Positions 33,814 through 43,339 of a stretch of DNA of 64,000 nt are shown here, one piece after another. This DNA is from Chthonomonadaceae bacterium (lineage in GTDB: Bacteria; Armatimonadota; Fimbriimonadia; Fimbriimonadales; Fimbriimonadaceae), in the NCBI GenBank assembly GCA_015709495.1, contig CP054189.1, forward strand, positions 1,178,001 through 1,242,000. Reading direction: 5' to 3'. Positions within the stretch are counted from its first letter, which is position 1, and each line of letters opens with the position of its first letter. The notes under the pieces were generated by a model, which saw nothing but the letters and a program-made list of their open reading frames with translations, did not search any database and was not told the DNA's origin. Both the position numbers and the translations under genes were made by a program.

Positions 33814-35307
33814 GTGAGCCAACGAGCCGTCGCCAACCGCGTATTGTTCCTCAACACACTCGCCTTTGCCGTTTGCTTCGGAGTGTGGACCCTCTATGGC
33901 GTCCTCGTCACGTTTATCGCGGACTCGGGGGTGATGACCTTTGATCGAGCGCAAATGGGGTGGCTCCTAGGCGTTCCAATCCTGACTGGCGCGGTCATGC
34001 GCTTGCCCGTGGGGATGCTCTGCGCGAGATACGGCGGAAAACCTGTGTACATCGGGGTCATGCTCGTCTCTGCGGTGGCTTTGTTCTTGACGAGCTTTGC
34101 TAGTACCTACGCCCAGTTGCTTTGGGGTGGATTCGCGTTTGGGATAGCAGGCGCTTCGTTCGCGGTGGGAATCGCGTACTCGTCGATCTGGTTTCCAAGG
34201 GAGAGCCAAGGCACAGCGCTCGGCATTTTTGGGATGGGCAACGTGGGTACGGCAGCCACGAGCTTCGCCGCGCCTCTCCTTCTCCAGTCGTTCACCAACA
34301 AGGGTGCGAATCCGGAGGCTTGGCGTCAGCTCCCCCAACTTTATGCGGCGATCACCGTCGCAATGGTGGTCGTATTCGCGCTCTTCACGGTGCATCGGAA
34401 GGACGAAACTGCGGCGCAGAAGACCTGGGGCGGCATGCTCGCGCCCCTCCGCGATGTGCGGGTCTGGCGCTTTGGACTCTATTACTTCTTGGTTTTTGGC
34501 GGGTTCGTCGCCCTGGCTCAGTGGTTGATCCCCTACTACCTCAACGTGTACGACATGCCCTTGGCGACGGCGGGGCTGATGGCCGCGATGTTCAGCTTGC
34601 CTTCGGGGCTCAGTCGATCTCTCGGCGGATGGATCGCGGATCGCATCGGGGCTCGGACCACCATGTACTGGGTGCTAAGTTCGTGCGCCGTGTTCTTCCT
34701 CTTGCTGGTCGCCCCTCGGATGGAGATTCGATCGCCAGGCGAAGGCGTGCTTGCCGAGCGGGCGGGAAAGATCACGTCGGCTACTCCCGACCGGATCACT
34801 TTGGAGACGAACACAGGTACGCTCGAATATCCCCTCAAGACGTTGCCGAACTCGCGGCTCGAATCTGAAGACGGCGCCCTGATTTTCCCCACGTTCACCA
34901 GTTGGCAGGAACCGATCGTGAAGGCGGGAGACGAAGTCAAGAAGCGGACCCTCTTGGCGCGCGGGACGACCGAGGTGTTCTTTCAGGCCAACGTGTGGGT
35001 GTTTTCCACTATCGTGCTGTTCGCAGGCATCATGATGGGTGTGGGGATGGCCGCGGTCTATCGTCACATCCCCGACTATTTTCCGCACGATGTTGGCGTT
35101 GTGGGAGGCATCGTCGGAGTGCTCGGTGGCCTTGGCGGGTTTTTCTTTCCGATCATTTTCGGTTATCTCCTCAAGTGGACCGGCCTTTGGACGACGTGCT
35201 GGCTGTTCCTGATGGCGATCGCGCTGATTTGTCTGATCTGGATGCACATCGTGATCCTGCGAATGAGCAAGAACCTCAAGCCGGCGGGTCCCCTCGATCG
35301 GCATTGA
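33814..35307 (+). CDS. narK: NarK-type nitrate/nitrite transporter with inserted soluble domain
   Basis: The 497-residue MFS protein has the two nitrate signatures: GIFGMGNVGTAATSFAAPLL near 138-157 and GVVGGIVGVLGGLGGFFFPI near 428-447. R63 (AVMRLPVG) and R268 (LSRSLGGW) match the substrate-binding arginines of NarK. Unusually, about 90 hydrophilic residues (302-390) sit between two helices, with VKAGDEVKKRTLLARG resembling a biotinyl/lipoyl-type hammerhead. It should exchange nitrate and nitrite across the inner membrane. GTG 33814 has AGGAG about 12 nt upstream. It diverges from the nitrate-reductase-like operon. Confidence 0.9.
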   Translation: MSQRAVANRVLFLNTLAFAVCFGVWTLYGVLVTFIADSGVMTFDRAQMGWLLGVPILTGAVMRLPVGMLCARYGGKPVYIGVMLVSAVALFLTSFASTYAQLLWGGFAFGIAGASFAVGIAYSSIWFPRESQGTALGIFGMGNVGTAATSFAAPLLLQSFTNKGANPEAWRQLPQLYAAITVAMVVVFALFTVHRKDETAAQKTWGGMLAPLRDVRVWRFGLYYFLVFGGFVALAQWLIPYYLNVYDMPLATAGLMAAMFSLPSGLSRSLGGWIADRIGARTTMYWVLSSCAVFFLLLVAPRMEIRSPGEGVLAERAGKITSATPDRITLETNTGTLEYPLKTLPNSRLESEDGALIFPTFTSWQEPIVKAGDEVKKRTLLARGTTEVFFQANVWVFSTIVLFAGIMMGVGMAAVYRHIPDYFPHDVGVVGGIVGVLGGLGGFFFPIIFGYLLKWTGLWTTCWLFLMAIALICLIWMHIVILRMSKNLKPAGPLDRH

Positions 35308-35637
35308 AGGCAATGAGCGCTCCGTCTGGTTGGGGACCCTCGAACCCTGCGGCTTGGAAACCGGTCGCTCCCCAGCGCGAGCGGCACGCTCGCGTTCCCT
35401 GAATAGCGGGCATCGCTCAGCCTCGCCCGATCCTCTGAGGGAACGAATTCCATTGTGGGTCTGCGCTACGGTCCAGGGGAGAACTCCCGTCTAACGCTCT
35501 GACGCCATTGCCGAACTGGCCGCTCGAAGGGCAAAACCATTGGGAGCGGGGTTCGGCAGGTCACAAAGCGGCTCTCCGATGCGGATATCCCATTGTGGAA
35601 TTGCGCCAGCTCGGCGCCTTCACGAAAGGAGCATTGC
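35308..35637. other. intergenic region after narK
   Basis: I see no credible gene in these 330 bases. They hold a strong hairpin at 35374-35396 and, near the right end, the ribosome site of the PEP-CTERM gene. The phrase CCATTGTGG occurs twice (about 35450 and 35590), too short to call a repeat. Confidence 0.5.
35374..35396 (+). terminator. hairpin, possible narK terminator
   Basis: AGCGCGAGCG and CGCTCGCGTT pair (8 perfect GC-rich base pairs plus a G-T and an A-T) around a GCA loop, 66 nt after the narK stop. The T tract that follows is weak (TTCCCT), so it may be a repeat-type palindrome rather than a true terminator. Confidence 0.45.
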
Positions 35638-36402
35638 ATGAAACATCGACTTCGGATAGGCCTTGCTTTGGCGGTCTTTGCTCTCATGACCCAGGCCCAG
35701 AGTGTGGGGCGCATTGTTGTAAACAATGACGAGTGGACACTCAGAGACTCGGGCTTTTTCGACCCCAACGACCCGGACGATTTCGCTCTTAACGTGGCAA
35801 ACTGGTTTGCGGGGGGCTTAGGGAATTTTCGAAGCTGGACGACCAACTCTGCGCTAGGAGGAACGAGTCTCAACGCCACTCTGACGGGGGCAGGACATAC
35901 GTGGACGCATAGCATCGGCGGCACGTTTGACCTTCCCGCGCTGATGGCCTACGACGGCATCTTTCTGGCCAGGTACGCGAGCGACCTCCCGTCCGCCACT
36001 GTCGCGCCCGTCCTCACGGACTACGTCAACGCAGGCGGTAACGTATACATCGCAGCGGGCACAGGGATCGGCGGCTCTGCAGGAGAGGCGGAATATTGGA
36101 ACGCCTTCTTGAACAACTTTGGCCTCGGGCTCGTCGGGACCACTTACAACGGCATTTCCGGCAGCATTGCGATCTCCTCGCCTCACGCGATTTTTGCTGG
36201 AGTCGACCACCTCTACCAGAACAACGGCAACGACGTCGTGGACCTCGACGGCGCAGACCCTAAGAACCAGGTGCTGGTTTCGCAAGGGGGCCACGGCCTC
36301 TATGCGGTGTACGATCCCGTTCCTGAGCCTGCTTCGGCGGTCGCGCTGTCGGCTGGTGTCGTCGGCTTGCTCCGGCGACGAAGTCGGAGGTTGAGTCGAT
36401 AA
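35638..36402 (+). CDS. PEP-CTERM sorted exported protein
   Basis: The 254-residue product has a signal peptide (MKHRLRIGLALAVFALMTQA) and ends with a PEP-CTERM tail: VPEP at 228-231, a hydrophobic helix (SAVALSAGVVGLL) and RRRSRRLSR. Such tails are recognised by an exosortase, which anchors or releases the protein at the cell surface. The middle is rich in Gly, Asn and Asp, and AYDGIFLARYASDL resembles a Rossmann-like or ThuA-like strand, but no enzyme is identified. AAAGGAG lies about 7 nt before ATG 35638. The exosortase gene is not in the window. Confidence 0.9.
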   Translation: MKHRLRIGLALAVFALMTQAQSVGRIVVNNDEWTLRDSGFFDPNDPDDFALNVANWFAGGLGNFRSWTTNSALGGTSLNATLTGAGHTWTHSIGGTFDLPALMAYDGIFLARYASDLPSATVAPVLTDYVNAGGNVYIAAGTGIGGSAGEAEYWNAFLNNFGLGLVGTTYNGISGSIAISSPHAIFAGVDHLYQNNGNDVVDLDGADPKNQVLVSQGGHGLYAVYDPVPEPASAVALSAGVVGLLRRRSRRLSR

Positions 36403-36490
36403 GAAGGTAGGTTTCTCCTTGTCGGTCGATGATTGAGTGTGCGAAGCTTGCTTCTAACGTGCAAAGCACGAAGTGAGTTATGCGCATTGG

Positions 36491-36752
36491 GCAGGGGCCA
36501 TGCGAGACGCATGCGCTCCCGGGTCCGAGTCTCTGTCAGTGTTTTTGGGAGGGGCCATGCGAGACGCGTGCGTTCCTGGGGCCGAGTCTCTGTGGGCACA
36601 CTAGGCAGGGGCCATGCGAGACGCATGCGCTCCTGGGGCCGAGTCTCTGTCAGTGTTTTTGGGAGGGGCCATGCGAGACGCGTGCGCTCCCGGGGCCGAG
36701 TCTCTGTGGGCACACTAGGCAGGGGCCATGCGAGACGCATGCGTTCCTGGGG
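36491..36752. repeat. five tandem copies of a 57-bp repeat
   Basis: The core GGGGCCATGCGAGACGC begins at 36494, 36551, 36608, 36665 and 36722, exactly 57 bp apart. Units alternate between two variants (GACGCATGCG with a spacer ending in GTGTTTTTGGG, and GACGCGTGCG with a spacer GTGGGCACACTAGG), making a 114-bp higher-order repeat; the fifth copy is partial. Each core can fold as CATGCG-AGA-CGCATG or a wobble version. Because 57 is divisible by 3, open frames run through both strands, but they continue into a tRNA or overlap a real gene, so I treat the array as noncoding. Confidence 0.9.
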
Positions 36753-36765
36753 CTGAAGCAGAATC

Positions 36766-36839
36766 TGGCTGCCCGCCAAGGATTCGAACCTCGATTAACT
36801 GGGCCAGAACCAGTCGTCCTGCCATTAGACGAGCGGGCA
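36766..36839 (-). tRNA. tRNA-Gln (anticodon CTG)
   Basis: The minus strand folds as a complete cloverleaf: acceptor TGCCCGC/GCGGGCA, discriminator G, encoded CCA, anticodon arm ACTGG-TTCTGGC-CCAGT with CTG anticodon, and T-arm GAGG-TTCGAAT-CCTT. It abuts the 57-bp repeat array. Confidence 0.93.
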
Positions 36840-36921
36840 GCGCGTCGGCTGACCATTGGTACCCGATTCGAACGAGATCGCACAACTCAGGTGGGCCGAA
36901 TGTGTATGATCGGGGGCGGTT

Positions 36922-37542
36922 ATGGAATCCGAACTCGCAGTCACCCATTTGCGCGGCGCTTGTCCCCGGATGGCCGCGCTCGTCGAGGAGGTTGGCCCTT
37001 GCCTCTTGCATTCGCACTCTCGAACCGACAGCGTCTTTGAGTACCTCACCCGCGCGATCGTGTTCCAGCAACTCAGCGGCAAGGCGGCCAGCACGATCCA
37101 CGCGCGGCTGATGGGGCTGTTTCCGGACAAGGAGCATCCTTCGCCGGAGGACTTCCTCGGTACACCGCCGGAGCGGATGAGGGAGGCAGGGGTGTCGGCA
37201 TCCAAAGCGAGCTACTTGATCGGCTTGGCCCGACAAGTGGCCGAGGGTCTGCCGGACGTCGCCGCGCTCGCCGATCTACCCGATGACGAAGTGGTGGGAG
37301 TTTTGGGGAGCGTCAAGGGGATCGGAGTCTGGACGGCGCAAATGTTCCTCCTCTTTCGCCTGCAGCGGCCCGATGTTTGGCCCGTCGACGATACGGGAGT
37401 CAAGAACGGACTTCGGAAGCTGTATGAGTTGGAGAAGGTTCCGAATCGCGGCCACGCCGAGGAACTGGGAGTGCCGTTCCGGCCGTTCCGCAGCTATGCG
37501 GCTTGGTATCTCTGGCGCAGCCTCGATCTCCGCGCGCCCTGA
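36922..37542 (+). CDS. DNA-3-methyladenine glycosylase II (AlkA-type HhH-GPD)
   Basis: The 206-residue protein has the helix-hairpin-helix LGSVKGIGVWTAQMFLLF at 128-145 followed by WPVDDTG with the catalytic aspartate at 156 or 157, the HhH-GPD signature. FEYLTRAIVFQQLSGKAAST near 39-57 is the conserved N-terminal helix pair. It removes alkylated purines from DNA in base excision repair. It lacks AlkA's extra N-terminal domain, as in many bacterial homologs. A TATGAT hexamer at 36905-36910 lies 11 nt before the ATG. Confidence 0.9.
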   Translation: MESELAVTHLRGACPRMAALVEEVGPCLLHSHSRTDSVFEYLTRAIVFQQLSGKAASTIHARLMGLFPDKEHPSPEDFLGTPPERMREAGVSASKASYLIGLARQVAEGLPDVAALADLPDDEVVGVLGSVKGIGVWTAQMFLLFRLQRPDVWPVDDTGVKNGLRKLYELEKVPNRGHAEELGVPFRPFRSYAAWYLWRSLDLRAP

Positions 37543-37547
37543 CGCCT

Positions 37548-38219
37548 TCAATCCAGCCGCGTGGTCGAGAGCACGCCTTCGACCGATAGCAAGACCGCGA
37601 TGAGGTTGGGCTCCTGCGCGCTGACGGTGAGCTGAATCCACGTCTCGGAGTCGGCCCGCACGATCTGCACCTCTCCGACCTGGCACCCCTTTTCGGAAAG
37701 CGCATCCAGCACTCGGGAAACGACGTCGAGACTGCTGATTCGGAGGAGCATGCGTTTGGGGTGGGCAGTAGGGGCGACCCGCCGCTCGAATCGATCGACC
37801 AAGCTAAGCGTGATCAACGCGAACAACGTCCCGATGACGGCGACCAGGAAATACGAACCCCCGGCGCTCACGGCCATGCCGATGCCGGCCGTCGCCCAGA
37901 TGCTCGCGGCGGTCGTGAGCCCTTTGATCTCCGCTCCGAGACGCATGATGGTCCCTGCTCCGAGGAACCCCACTCCCGTCACGATTTGCGCGGCGATCCT
38001 TCCGGGGTCCCCATCAGGAGAAAACCCTCTGCTGACTTCGCTGAAGAGGATCACACCCAGCGCCATCAACATGTGTGTGCGGATTCCTGCGGGCCGCCCA
38101 TGAAGCTCGCGCTCCCACCCGATCGCTCCCGCCAAAACGACCCCAACCCCCATCTTCACAAGGATTTCGAGGACCAGCCTCGTGTCCGCTTGGAACCCTT
38201 GCTGAAGCCACTCACCCAT
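37548..38219 (-). CDS. MgtC/SapB family membrane protein
   Basis: The 223-residue product has four to five helices in residues 15-135 with GAIGWERELHGRPAGIRTHM, TGVGFLGAGTIMR and GLTTAASIWATAGIGMAVSAG, the defining MgtC motifs. A soluble ACT-like domain follows (about 150-223). Family members affect Mg2+ homeostasis and ATP synthase activity, though most homologs are uncharacterised. ATG 38219 is used; an in-frame TTG nine bases upstream directly abuts the previous stop and is an alternative. It is probably co-transcribed with the large hydrolase upstream. Confidence 0.88.
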   Translation of the reverse strand: MGEWLQQGFQADTRLVLEILVKMGVGVVLAGAIGWERELHGRPAGIRTHMLMALGVILFSEVSRGFSPDGDPGRIAAQIVTGVGFLGAGTIMRLGAEIKGLTTAASIWATAGIGMAVSAGGSYFLVAVIGTLFALITLSLVDRFERRVAPTAHPKRMLLRISSLDVVSRVLDALSEKGCQVGEVQIVRADSETWIQLTVSAQEPNLIAVLLSVEGVLSTTRLD

Positions 38220-38228
38220 CGCTCGCAA

Positions 38229-40721
38229 TCACTCCTTTGAAGCTGCGACGCCCTCTCGCCAGGCGGTTTGAGCGGGGTCGAGCTTCCAGTCGGATCCGAA
38301 GTAGCCTGCGGCTAGGACCCCTTCGAGCCCAGTCCGCAGGACCGCAGGTTCAAACACGCACCAGTCCGGGTAGGCGACCCCGGAAACGAAGTAAGGCAGA
38401 CGGTCGGCAAGGCGAAAACCCGTCATGCCCGAACCCGAGACGACTCCCACCATCGCCCGAGAAGCTCCCTTTCTCGGTTGAAGAAACAGGCAAGCAAGCT
38501 GATCTCCGACGAACTGCCGGTCACCCACACGGACTCGGCCCCGCCGGACCTCGAGGGGGCTCTCGCCCAGAAGCCATCCCCAAAGCGCGTGGGTATCGGC
38601 GTTGCCATAGAGGATGAGGTTGCGAAGGCCCGGATGGTCGCGGCCGACTGGACCCGGCTCGTGGACTTCGGGCTTGAAGTCGACGTCCGCCACTACGAGC
38701 GGCGCCCCGTTGCCTCGGTACCAGAACTGCTGGGCGTCGAAGCGCGCCTTCGCCCGGGCCCAGGCGGTCTCCCCGGAGGTACCCCTCGTCCCGTAGACGA
38801 AGATCATTCGATTCTCGAAAACCTCCTTGAACGGTCGAACGTGCTTCGGAAACGACTCGGTAGGAAACCTCGAACCGTCGAACACCCACCTTCCTTCGGC
38901 CCACTTCAGGGTGATCCACGCTCCTGCTCGTCCGGCGGTGGGGACGGGAACGATCTGCCCGTCGATTTCAATCGGAAATGGGTTCTTGGCGCTGTCGATC
39001 GCTTCGGGCGCAAAGGACAGCCTCTGGACGTTGGAGGTGACGCCCGAAAGGCCCGAAATCGTCTTCCGAAACGAAACGGAGCTTTGCGCGAGGGGCGCGC
39101 GCTGCAGGTCGATGCGGATCCAAGACATCGTGTTGGAGACCGAAGGGTTGAACGTGACGAATTCGACTTGCCGCGCCCCGGAGAAAGGCTCGCTCTTCGC
39201 CGCCTGCAACCATTCCATGAGCGGAGGCCAATCGACGCAATCCGCCCCCGGCGCGGCGTCACCATCCCACCAATGGCCCGCTCCGGGCTGCTCGTGATAT
39301 CGGAACGTCCTGCCGATCGCTTCCAGCGCCGACTTCATGCTGCGAGCTTCGCGAACGGGCACGTTGTCGTCCTTGTCTCCGTGTAGGATGTACACGTTCT
39401 GTTTGCTTGAGTTGCGAACGAGGCCGAGCGTGTCGCTGGGGTTGGCGGCCCGCGAAAACAGGTCCGCAATTCTTGAGGAAGGCTCGATTCGCTGCCCTCC
39501 GGCATAGCTAAAGAAGCTCACCCACCCCGCGCTTGGCGCCATCGCTGAGAAGAGGTCGGGAAAGGTCAGCCCTAGATACCACGCGCCGTGGCCCCCCATC
39601 GAATGCCCCGTGACGTACGTTCGCGAGCGGTCGGCCTGGAGCTTCTGCGAAGCGAGCTCGAGCACTTCGAGAGCGTCCTTACGCCCCCAATCTTCCCAGT
39701 CGAACCCATACGGCCTGCGGTTGGTGGGCGCGACGAGGTTCGCCCAAGGCTTGGGCGAGTAAGCGTCTGCTTGTCCGATGGCCTCGACGGATGCGCCGTG
39801 GGTTGAGAGAATCAGGGCCTTTCCGGGCGCGTCGTCGGTCGCAGGATTGAGCGCATAGTATTGAACGCTGCCATCGATCTGGCTGAGAAACGTAACTTTG
39901 CGAGTTTGGCGAGGCCCTCGCACCCTCAGTTGCGCTTTCTGGAAGTCGAGCATTCGATCGGAGTGGATCAGCGTGAGCTTGAGGTCGGCCGTCGAACCTT
40001 CTGTCGTAGCGGAGGGAACGATTCGAATCGCCGCCTTGTAGGTCGAGAGGGGTTCGAGCGCTGGGATCTCCGTGTCGGCGGCTTTCCCACCTTCTACTTG
40101 CGTGCGAACGACGAGCCCGGTGAGCGGCGACCGCGTGGCGTTGACCAGAATCACGCCAGCCCAATTCGGGGCTGAATCTCCTTCCAACAGGTCCGGAAGC
40201 GTCGCGTCCGATAGGTTGAAAAAGGCGCTGTCGGGTGGCGGGGTCAGCTTGGCTCTGAAGTTGCCTCGGCCCGAGGCGAACAGCAAGGCGTTCGGCCCCT
40301 CTTTCAGATCGACCGGGAGCTTCGAGTAGCCGTAGCCATAGGGGTCGCCCGCAAGGGGCTCTCCGTTCACGTACGCCATCCCGTGCCCCGTCGCTTCGAG
40401 GATTGCGACCTCGCGTTGCGGATGCTCTACTTCGAAGTACGCGTACCCGCCTGAAAACGCCGAGCCCCGAATCGAGCCGTCTTCTTCCGCCACGAGCCGT
40501 TCCCAGCTTCGCTTGGCCTCTCCAAACTCGATTTCGGCGCTGATTTCAGGCTTGGCGAAGGTTCCGGCAACGATAGCGTACTGAACCGCGTCGAGGGGAA
40601 ACGGAACCCGGCCGCCCCGGGTCACTCCCCGGATGGCGAGGCCCTCGCGGAGTTCGATAGGCAGCTTCGATTGGGCCGGTTCGGCCGACAGGAGGAGAAG
40701 AAGGCTGAGGGCGAGGTGCAT
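38229..40721 (-). CDS. large secreted alpha/beta hydrolase (prolyl-oligopeptidase-like esterase), 830 aa
   Basis: ATG 40721 gives a clear signal peptide ([18 protein letters not shown]) and has AAGGA upstream; longer forms would overlap the divergent promoter. Residues 25-300 are beta-rich. The hydrolase domain includes [11 protein letters not shown], nucleophile elbow [10 protein letters not shown] near residue 375, [14 protein letters not shown] with the acid, and GAGHWWDGD with the histidine. The C-terminal 300 residues are unassigned and include a repeated nucleotide-binding-like strand. It probably hydrolyses esters or peptides outside the cytoplasm. It is followed immediately by the MgtC gene. 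Confidence 0.85.
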   Translation of the reverse strand: MHLALSLLLLLSAEPAQSKLPIELREGLAIRGVTRGGRVPFPLDAVQYAIVAGTFAKPEISAEIEFGEAKRSWERLVAEEDGSIRGSAFSGGYAYFEVEHPQREVAILEATGHGMAYVNGEPLAGDPYGYGYSKLPVDLKEGPNALLFASGRGNFRAKLTPPPDSAFFNLSDATLPDLLEGDSAPNWAGVILVNATRSPLTGLVVRTQVEGGKAADTEIPALEPLSTYKAAIRIVPSATTEGSTADLKLTLIHSDRMLDFQKAQLRVRGPRQTRKVTFLSQIDGSVQYYALNPATDDAPGKALILSTHGASVEAIGQADAYSPKPWANLVAPTNRRPYGFDWEDWGRKDALEVLELASQKLQADRSRTYVTGHSMGGHGAWYLGLTFPDLFSAMAPSAGWVSFFSYAGGQRIEPSSRIADLFSRAANPSDTLGLVRNSSKQNVYILHGDKDDNVPVREARSMKSALEAIGRTFRYHEQPGAGHWWDGDAAPGADCVDWPPLMEWLQAAKSEPFSGARQVEFVTFNPSVSNTMSWIRIDLQRAPLAQSSVSFRKTISGLSGVTSNVQRLSFAPEAIDSAKNPFPIEIDGQIVPVPTAGRAGAWITLKWAEGRWVFDGSRFPTESFPKHVRPFKEVFENRMIFVYGTRGTSGETAWARAKARFDAQQFWYRGNGAPLVVADVDFKPEVHEPGPVGRDHPGLRNLILYGNADTHALWGWLLGESPLEVRRGRVRVGDRQFVGDQLACLFLQPRKGASRAMVGVVSGSGMTGFRLADRLPYFVSGVAYPDWCVFEPAVLRTGLEGVLAAGYFGSDWKLDPAQTAWREGVAASKE

Positions 40722-40772
40722 GGCAGTTCCTTTTCTTGGCGAGGTCGTCGAGCGCCGGTAGAATGCTACTCG

Positions 40773-41354
40773 ATGCAGTATTCGAGAGAGGATGCTTGGA
40801 GCCTTCTGTGTGAACATACGAAGTCGGAATCGTTGCGACGGCATTGCTTGGGCGTGGCGGTCTGTTTGGAAGGCTACGCCTCCAAGCTAGGCCAGGACCG
40901 CGACCTGTGGTGGATCGTCGGGCTGCTTCATGACTTCGACTACGAGGCTCATCCTGACGAGCACCCAGCTTGGGGAATGAGGCTGATGGAGTCGGCAGGT
41001 TGGCCCGAAGAGGTGATTCGAGCGATTGGCTCGCACAACGACAGGCTCGGAATCCCTCGGCTATCAGCGCTGGAAAAGCACTTGTTCGCTTGCGACGAGC
41101 TGAGCGGGTTCCTCACGGCTGTCACCTACGTCCGGCCCTCGAGGAGCATTCTCGAGGTGGAAGTGAAAAGCGTGCTGAAGAAACTCAAAGACAAGTCCTT
41201 CGCCGCTGGGGTTCACCGCGAAGAGGTGTTCCAAGGCGCGGACGAAATCGGCCTCCCGCTCGAAGAACACATTCAGAACCTCATCGAATTCCTGCGCGCT
41301 GAGGCGGAATCGCTGGGCCTGAAAGGGACGATCGCCGCCACGAGCGAATCGTGA
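40773..41354 (+). CDS. HD-domain phosphohydrolase, 193 aa
   Basis: The HD motif is visible as [16 protein letters not shown], then [20 protein letters not shown] with H53-D54 and further histidines, the layout of small HDIG-type proteins acting on nucleotides or related phosphates. The start at ATG 40773 is fixed by a TAGAAT -10 hexamer ending 8 nt upstream; the longer frame overlaps the divergent hydrolase gene. The C-terminus is helical and acidic. The exact substrate is unknown. Confidence 0.85.
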   Translation: MQYSREDAWSLLCEHTKSESLRRHCLGVAVCLEGYASKLGQDRDLWWIVGLLHDFDYEAHPDEHPAWGMRLMESAGWPEEVIRAIGSHNDRLGIPRLSALEKHLFACDELSGFLTAVTYVRPSRSILEVEVKSVLKKLKDKSFAAGVHREEVFQGADEIGLPLEEHIQNLIEFLRAEAESLGLKGTIAATSES

Positions 41355-41405
41355 AGCCGTTTGAAGCGTCGGTCAGATAGAAGTCATCCCGGAGATAGAA
41401 CGAAG

Positions 41406-41993
41406 ATGGACGTGTTGCTCTCGCTGTTGTGTGCGGTCTCGTTCGCGGGCCCGAGGTCGGGTCCAGCGAGTTTTGAGGCGACGCCCAAGCTCTTGACTCA
41501 GGCGCAGACTTCGGGGACCTTGGCCTGGAAGCGGACGAGCCTCGAAGAGTTGCAGATGAGCGTCGAATTGCCCGTCGCTCCAGAGAAGATCCGACTCGAA
41601 TTGAACTCAGCGACGATGCGTCAAATCAGCCAAGTTCAATCGTACAAGGCCGTTGTGGACGAGGTCCTTTTCCGGTTCACGTTCGTCACATACGCGGCCG
41701 GCGCGGAGGTCGACTTGCAGCGCGCGTCTGACGGAGCGATCTCGAACCTGCGAGGAACTTCGGGCGTGACGGAGTTGAAGTACAAGACCGAGCGAACCAA
41801 GGTGAGCGCCCTCGAAGCGCTCCGGATCGAGGCGACGTACCAGTTCCGCGCCTCTCCGGTGAGCTACATCGCGTTGATCGTCGGGGACGGGCAGCGACTC
41901 TGGCAAGCGTCGGCGATGTATCGCACCGCAAGCGCTTCCCAAGAGCAAACCGCCAAGCGCGTAATGGCATCCGTTACGATTTCCAAGGAGTAG
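41406..41993 (+). CDS. hypothetical secreted protein, 195 aa
   Basis: MDVLLSLLCAVSFAGPRSGP is a signal peptide. The mature part is beta-rich with no recognised motif; it includes LEELQMSVELPVAPEKIRLE and a C-terminal segment with RVMASVTISK. A TTG in the same frame 45 nt upstream is less likely because it precedes the signal peptide and GGAG lies just before ATG 41406. It lies between the HD gene and ferritin. No function assigned. Confidence 0.65.
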   Translation: MDVLLSLLCAVSFAGPRSGPASFEATPKLLTQAQTSGTLAWKRTSLEELQMSVELPVAPEKIRLELNSATMRQISQVQSYKAVVDEVLFRFTFVTYAAGAEVDLQRASDGAISNLRGTSGVTELKYKTERTKVSALEALRIEATYQFRASPVSYIALIVGDGQRLWQASAMYRTASASQEQTAKRVMASVTISKE

Positions 41994-42029
41994 CCGCCGC
42001 TGGTACACTCCCCGCTGAGGGGTGATGCA

Positions 42030-42506
42030 ATGATTACGGAAAAGTCAGCCGAACTCTTGACCGAGCAAATTGGCAGCGAACTGGCTGCGAGCCACAACTA
42101 TAGAGGGATCGCGCTCTACTTCGCGAGGCAGAGTCTGATGGGGTGGGCCAAGCTCTTCATGGACCAAGCCGCCGAAGAGCGGGAGCACGCAGAGAAGATC
42201 ATCGCCTTCCTCGTCGACAACGAAGTGCCCTTCGATCTGCCCGCCATCGGTGCTGCGACCACGCGGTTCAGTTCAGCTCTCGAAGCCACCCAAGCCGCGC
42301 TCGACAGCGAACGCAAGGTTTCCGGGCAGTTTCGCACTCTATCGAGCGTTTCCCTCGAAGAGGACGATTACACGACCTTCCAGTTCTTGCAGTGGTTCAT
42401 CGAGGAGCAGGTCGAAGAGGAAGCCAAGATGCAGGCGCTCATCGATCTCATCAACAGCGGAATCAACCTATTCCAAGCGGAATCGCTGATCGAGAAGTTC
42501 GCCTGA
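42030..42506 (+). CDS. bacterial ferritin (FtnA-type)
   Basis: The 158-residue four-helix protein has all ferroxidase residues in the FtnA positions: E17, Y24, E50, H53, E94 and Q127, with EEREHAEKI and FIEEQVEEEAKMQAL spanning the second and fourth helices. It stores iron by oxidising Fe2+ at the diiron centre within a 24-subunit shell. A TACACT box near 42002 and GAGG about 14 nt upstream precede the ATG. The conserved site makes the family call firm. Confidence 0.95.
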   Translation: MITEKSAELLTEQIGSELAASHNYRGIALYFARQSLMGWAKLFMDQAAEEREHAEKIIAFLVDNEVPFDLPAIGAATTRFSSALEATQAALDSERKVSGQFRTLSSVSLEEDDYTTFQFLQWFIEEQVEEEAKMQALIDLINSGINLFQAESLIEKFA

Positions 42507-42514
42507 CCCGGCAG

Positions 42515-43339
42515 CTACTTGATGCTTCCCAGCGTGATGCCCTTCACGAAGTACCGTTGTGTGAAGAGGAACACCATCAAGAGGGGCAGCATCACGATGA
42601 CGGCTGCCGTCATCTGCAGCGGCCAGTTCGTGCCCCCATAGCTGTTCTTGAAGATGGAGAGCCCGACCTCGAGAGTGCGCATCTCGGTCGTGTTGGTGAA
42701 GATCAACGGATTGAAGAAGTCCGTCCAAACGCCAATGAAGGTGAACGCTCCCGCAGTAGCAAGGGCAGCCCTGCTGAGCGGAAGGGCGATCTTCCAGTAG
42801 ATTCGAAGGTCGCCCGCTCCGTCGATGCGCGCTGCTTCCTCGAGTTCTAAGGGGATTTGGAGGAAGAACTGCCTCAGCAGGTACACCGAAAACGCCGAAC
42901 TCACTCCGGGCACGATCAGGGCCATGAAAGTGTCGAGCCATTGCAGGTCGCGGAGGAGCAAGTACACGGGAATCTGCGTCACGGGTCCGGCGAACATCAT
43001 CGAACCCAAAAACAGTCCGAAAACCCAGCCCCTGCCCTTGAACCTCAAGCGAGCGAATCCATAGGCCGCCAGCGAGGTGATCAGGAGTTGAAGGACTACA
43101 ACGCTCACCGCGGTGACGGCCGAGTTCACGAAGAACCGCGCCACCGGAAGGGTCTCGTGCCGGAGCACGAAGTCGTAATTCGACCACTGGGGCTGGTGAG
43201 GGATGAGGTGTTCGATGCTCGGAATCTCGGATTTCCTCGGATGAAGCGAGACCAATACCATCCAAACGAACGGCGCCATCAGAAACGCCGCCAACGCGAG
43301 CATCAACAAGTACGAGGCTAGGGTCTTAAAGGCCTTCAT
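42515..43339 (-). CDS. carbohydrate ABC transporter permease, MalG type
   Basis: The 274-residue protein has six membrane helices and the EAA loop ELEEAARIDGAGDLRIYWKIALPLS that contacts the ATPase. This is the second permease of a CUT1 family importer. It overlaps the upstream permease by 4 nt. The operon ends here and no ATPase gene follows, so a shared MsmK-like ATPase elsewhere is likely. Confidence 0.92.
   Translation of the reverse strand: MKAFKTLASYLLMLALAAFLMAPFVWMVLVSLHPRKSEIPSIEHLIPHQPQWSNYDFVLRHETLPVARFFVNSAVTAVSVVVLQLLITSLAAYGFARLRFKGRGWVFGLFLGSMMFAGPVTQIPVYLLLRDLQWLDTFMALIVPGVSSAFSVYLLRQFFLQIPLELEEAARIDGAGDLRIYWKIALPLSRAALATAGAFTFIGVWTDFFNPLIFTNTTEMRTLEVGLSIFKNSYGGTNWPLQMTAAVIVMLPLLMVFLFTQRYFVKGITLGSIK

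Noticed and set aside
36491-36752. Possible CRISPR array
   Set aside because: Units are contiguous 57-mers without unique spacers, and the internal variation alternates between two types; no cas genes are near.
36480-37040. Open frames on both strands with a 19-residue repeat (GPCETHALPGPSL type, or AWPLP type on the minus strand)
   Set aside because: The 57-bp DNA repeat keeps frame because 57 is a multiple of 3. The frames run through the tRNA gene or the PEP-CTERM gene and have no ribosome site or -10 box.
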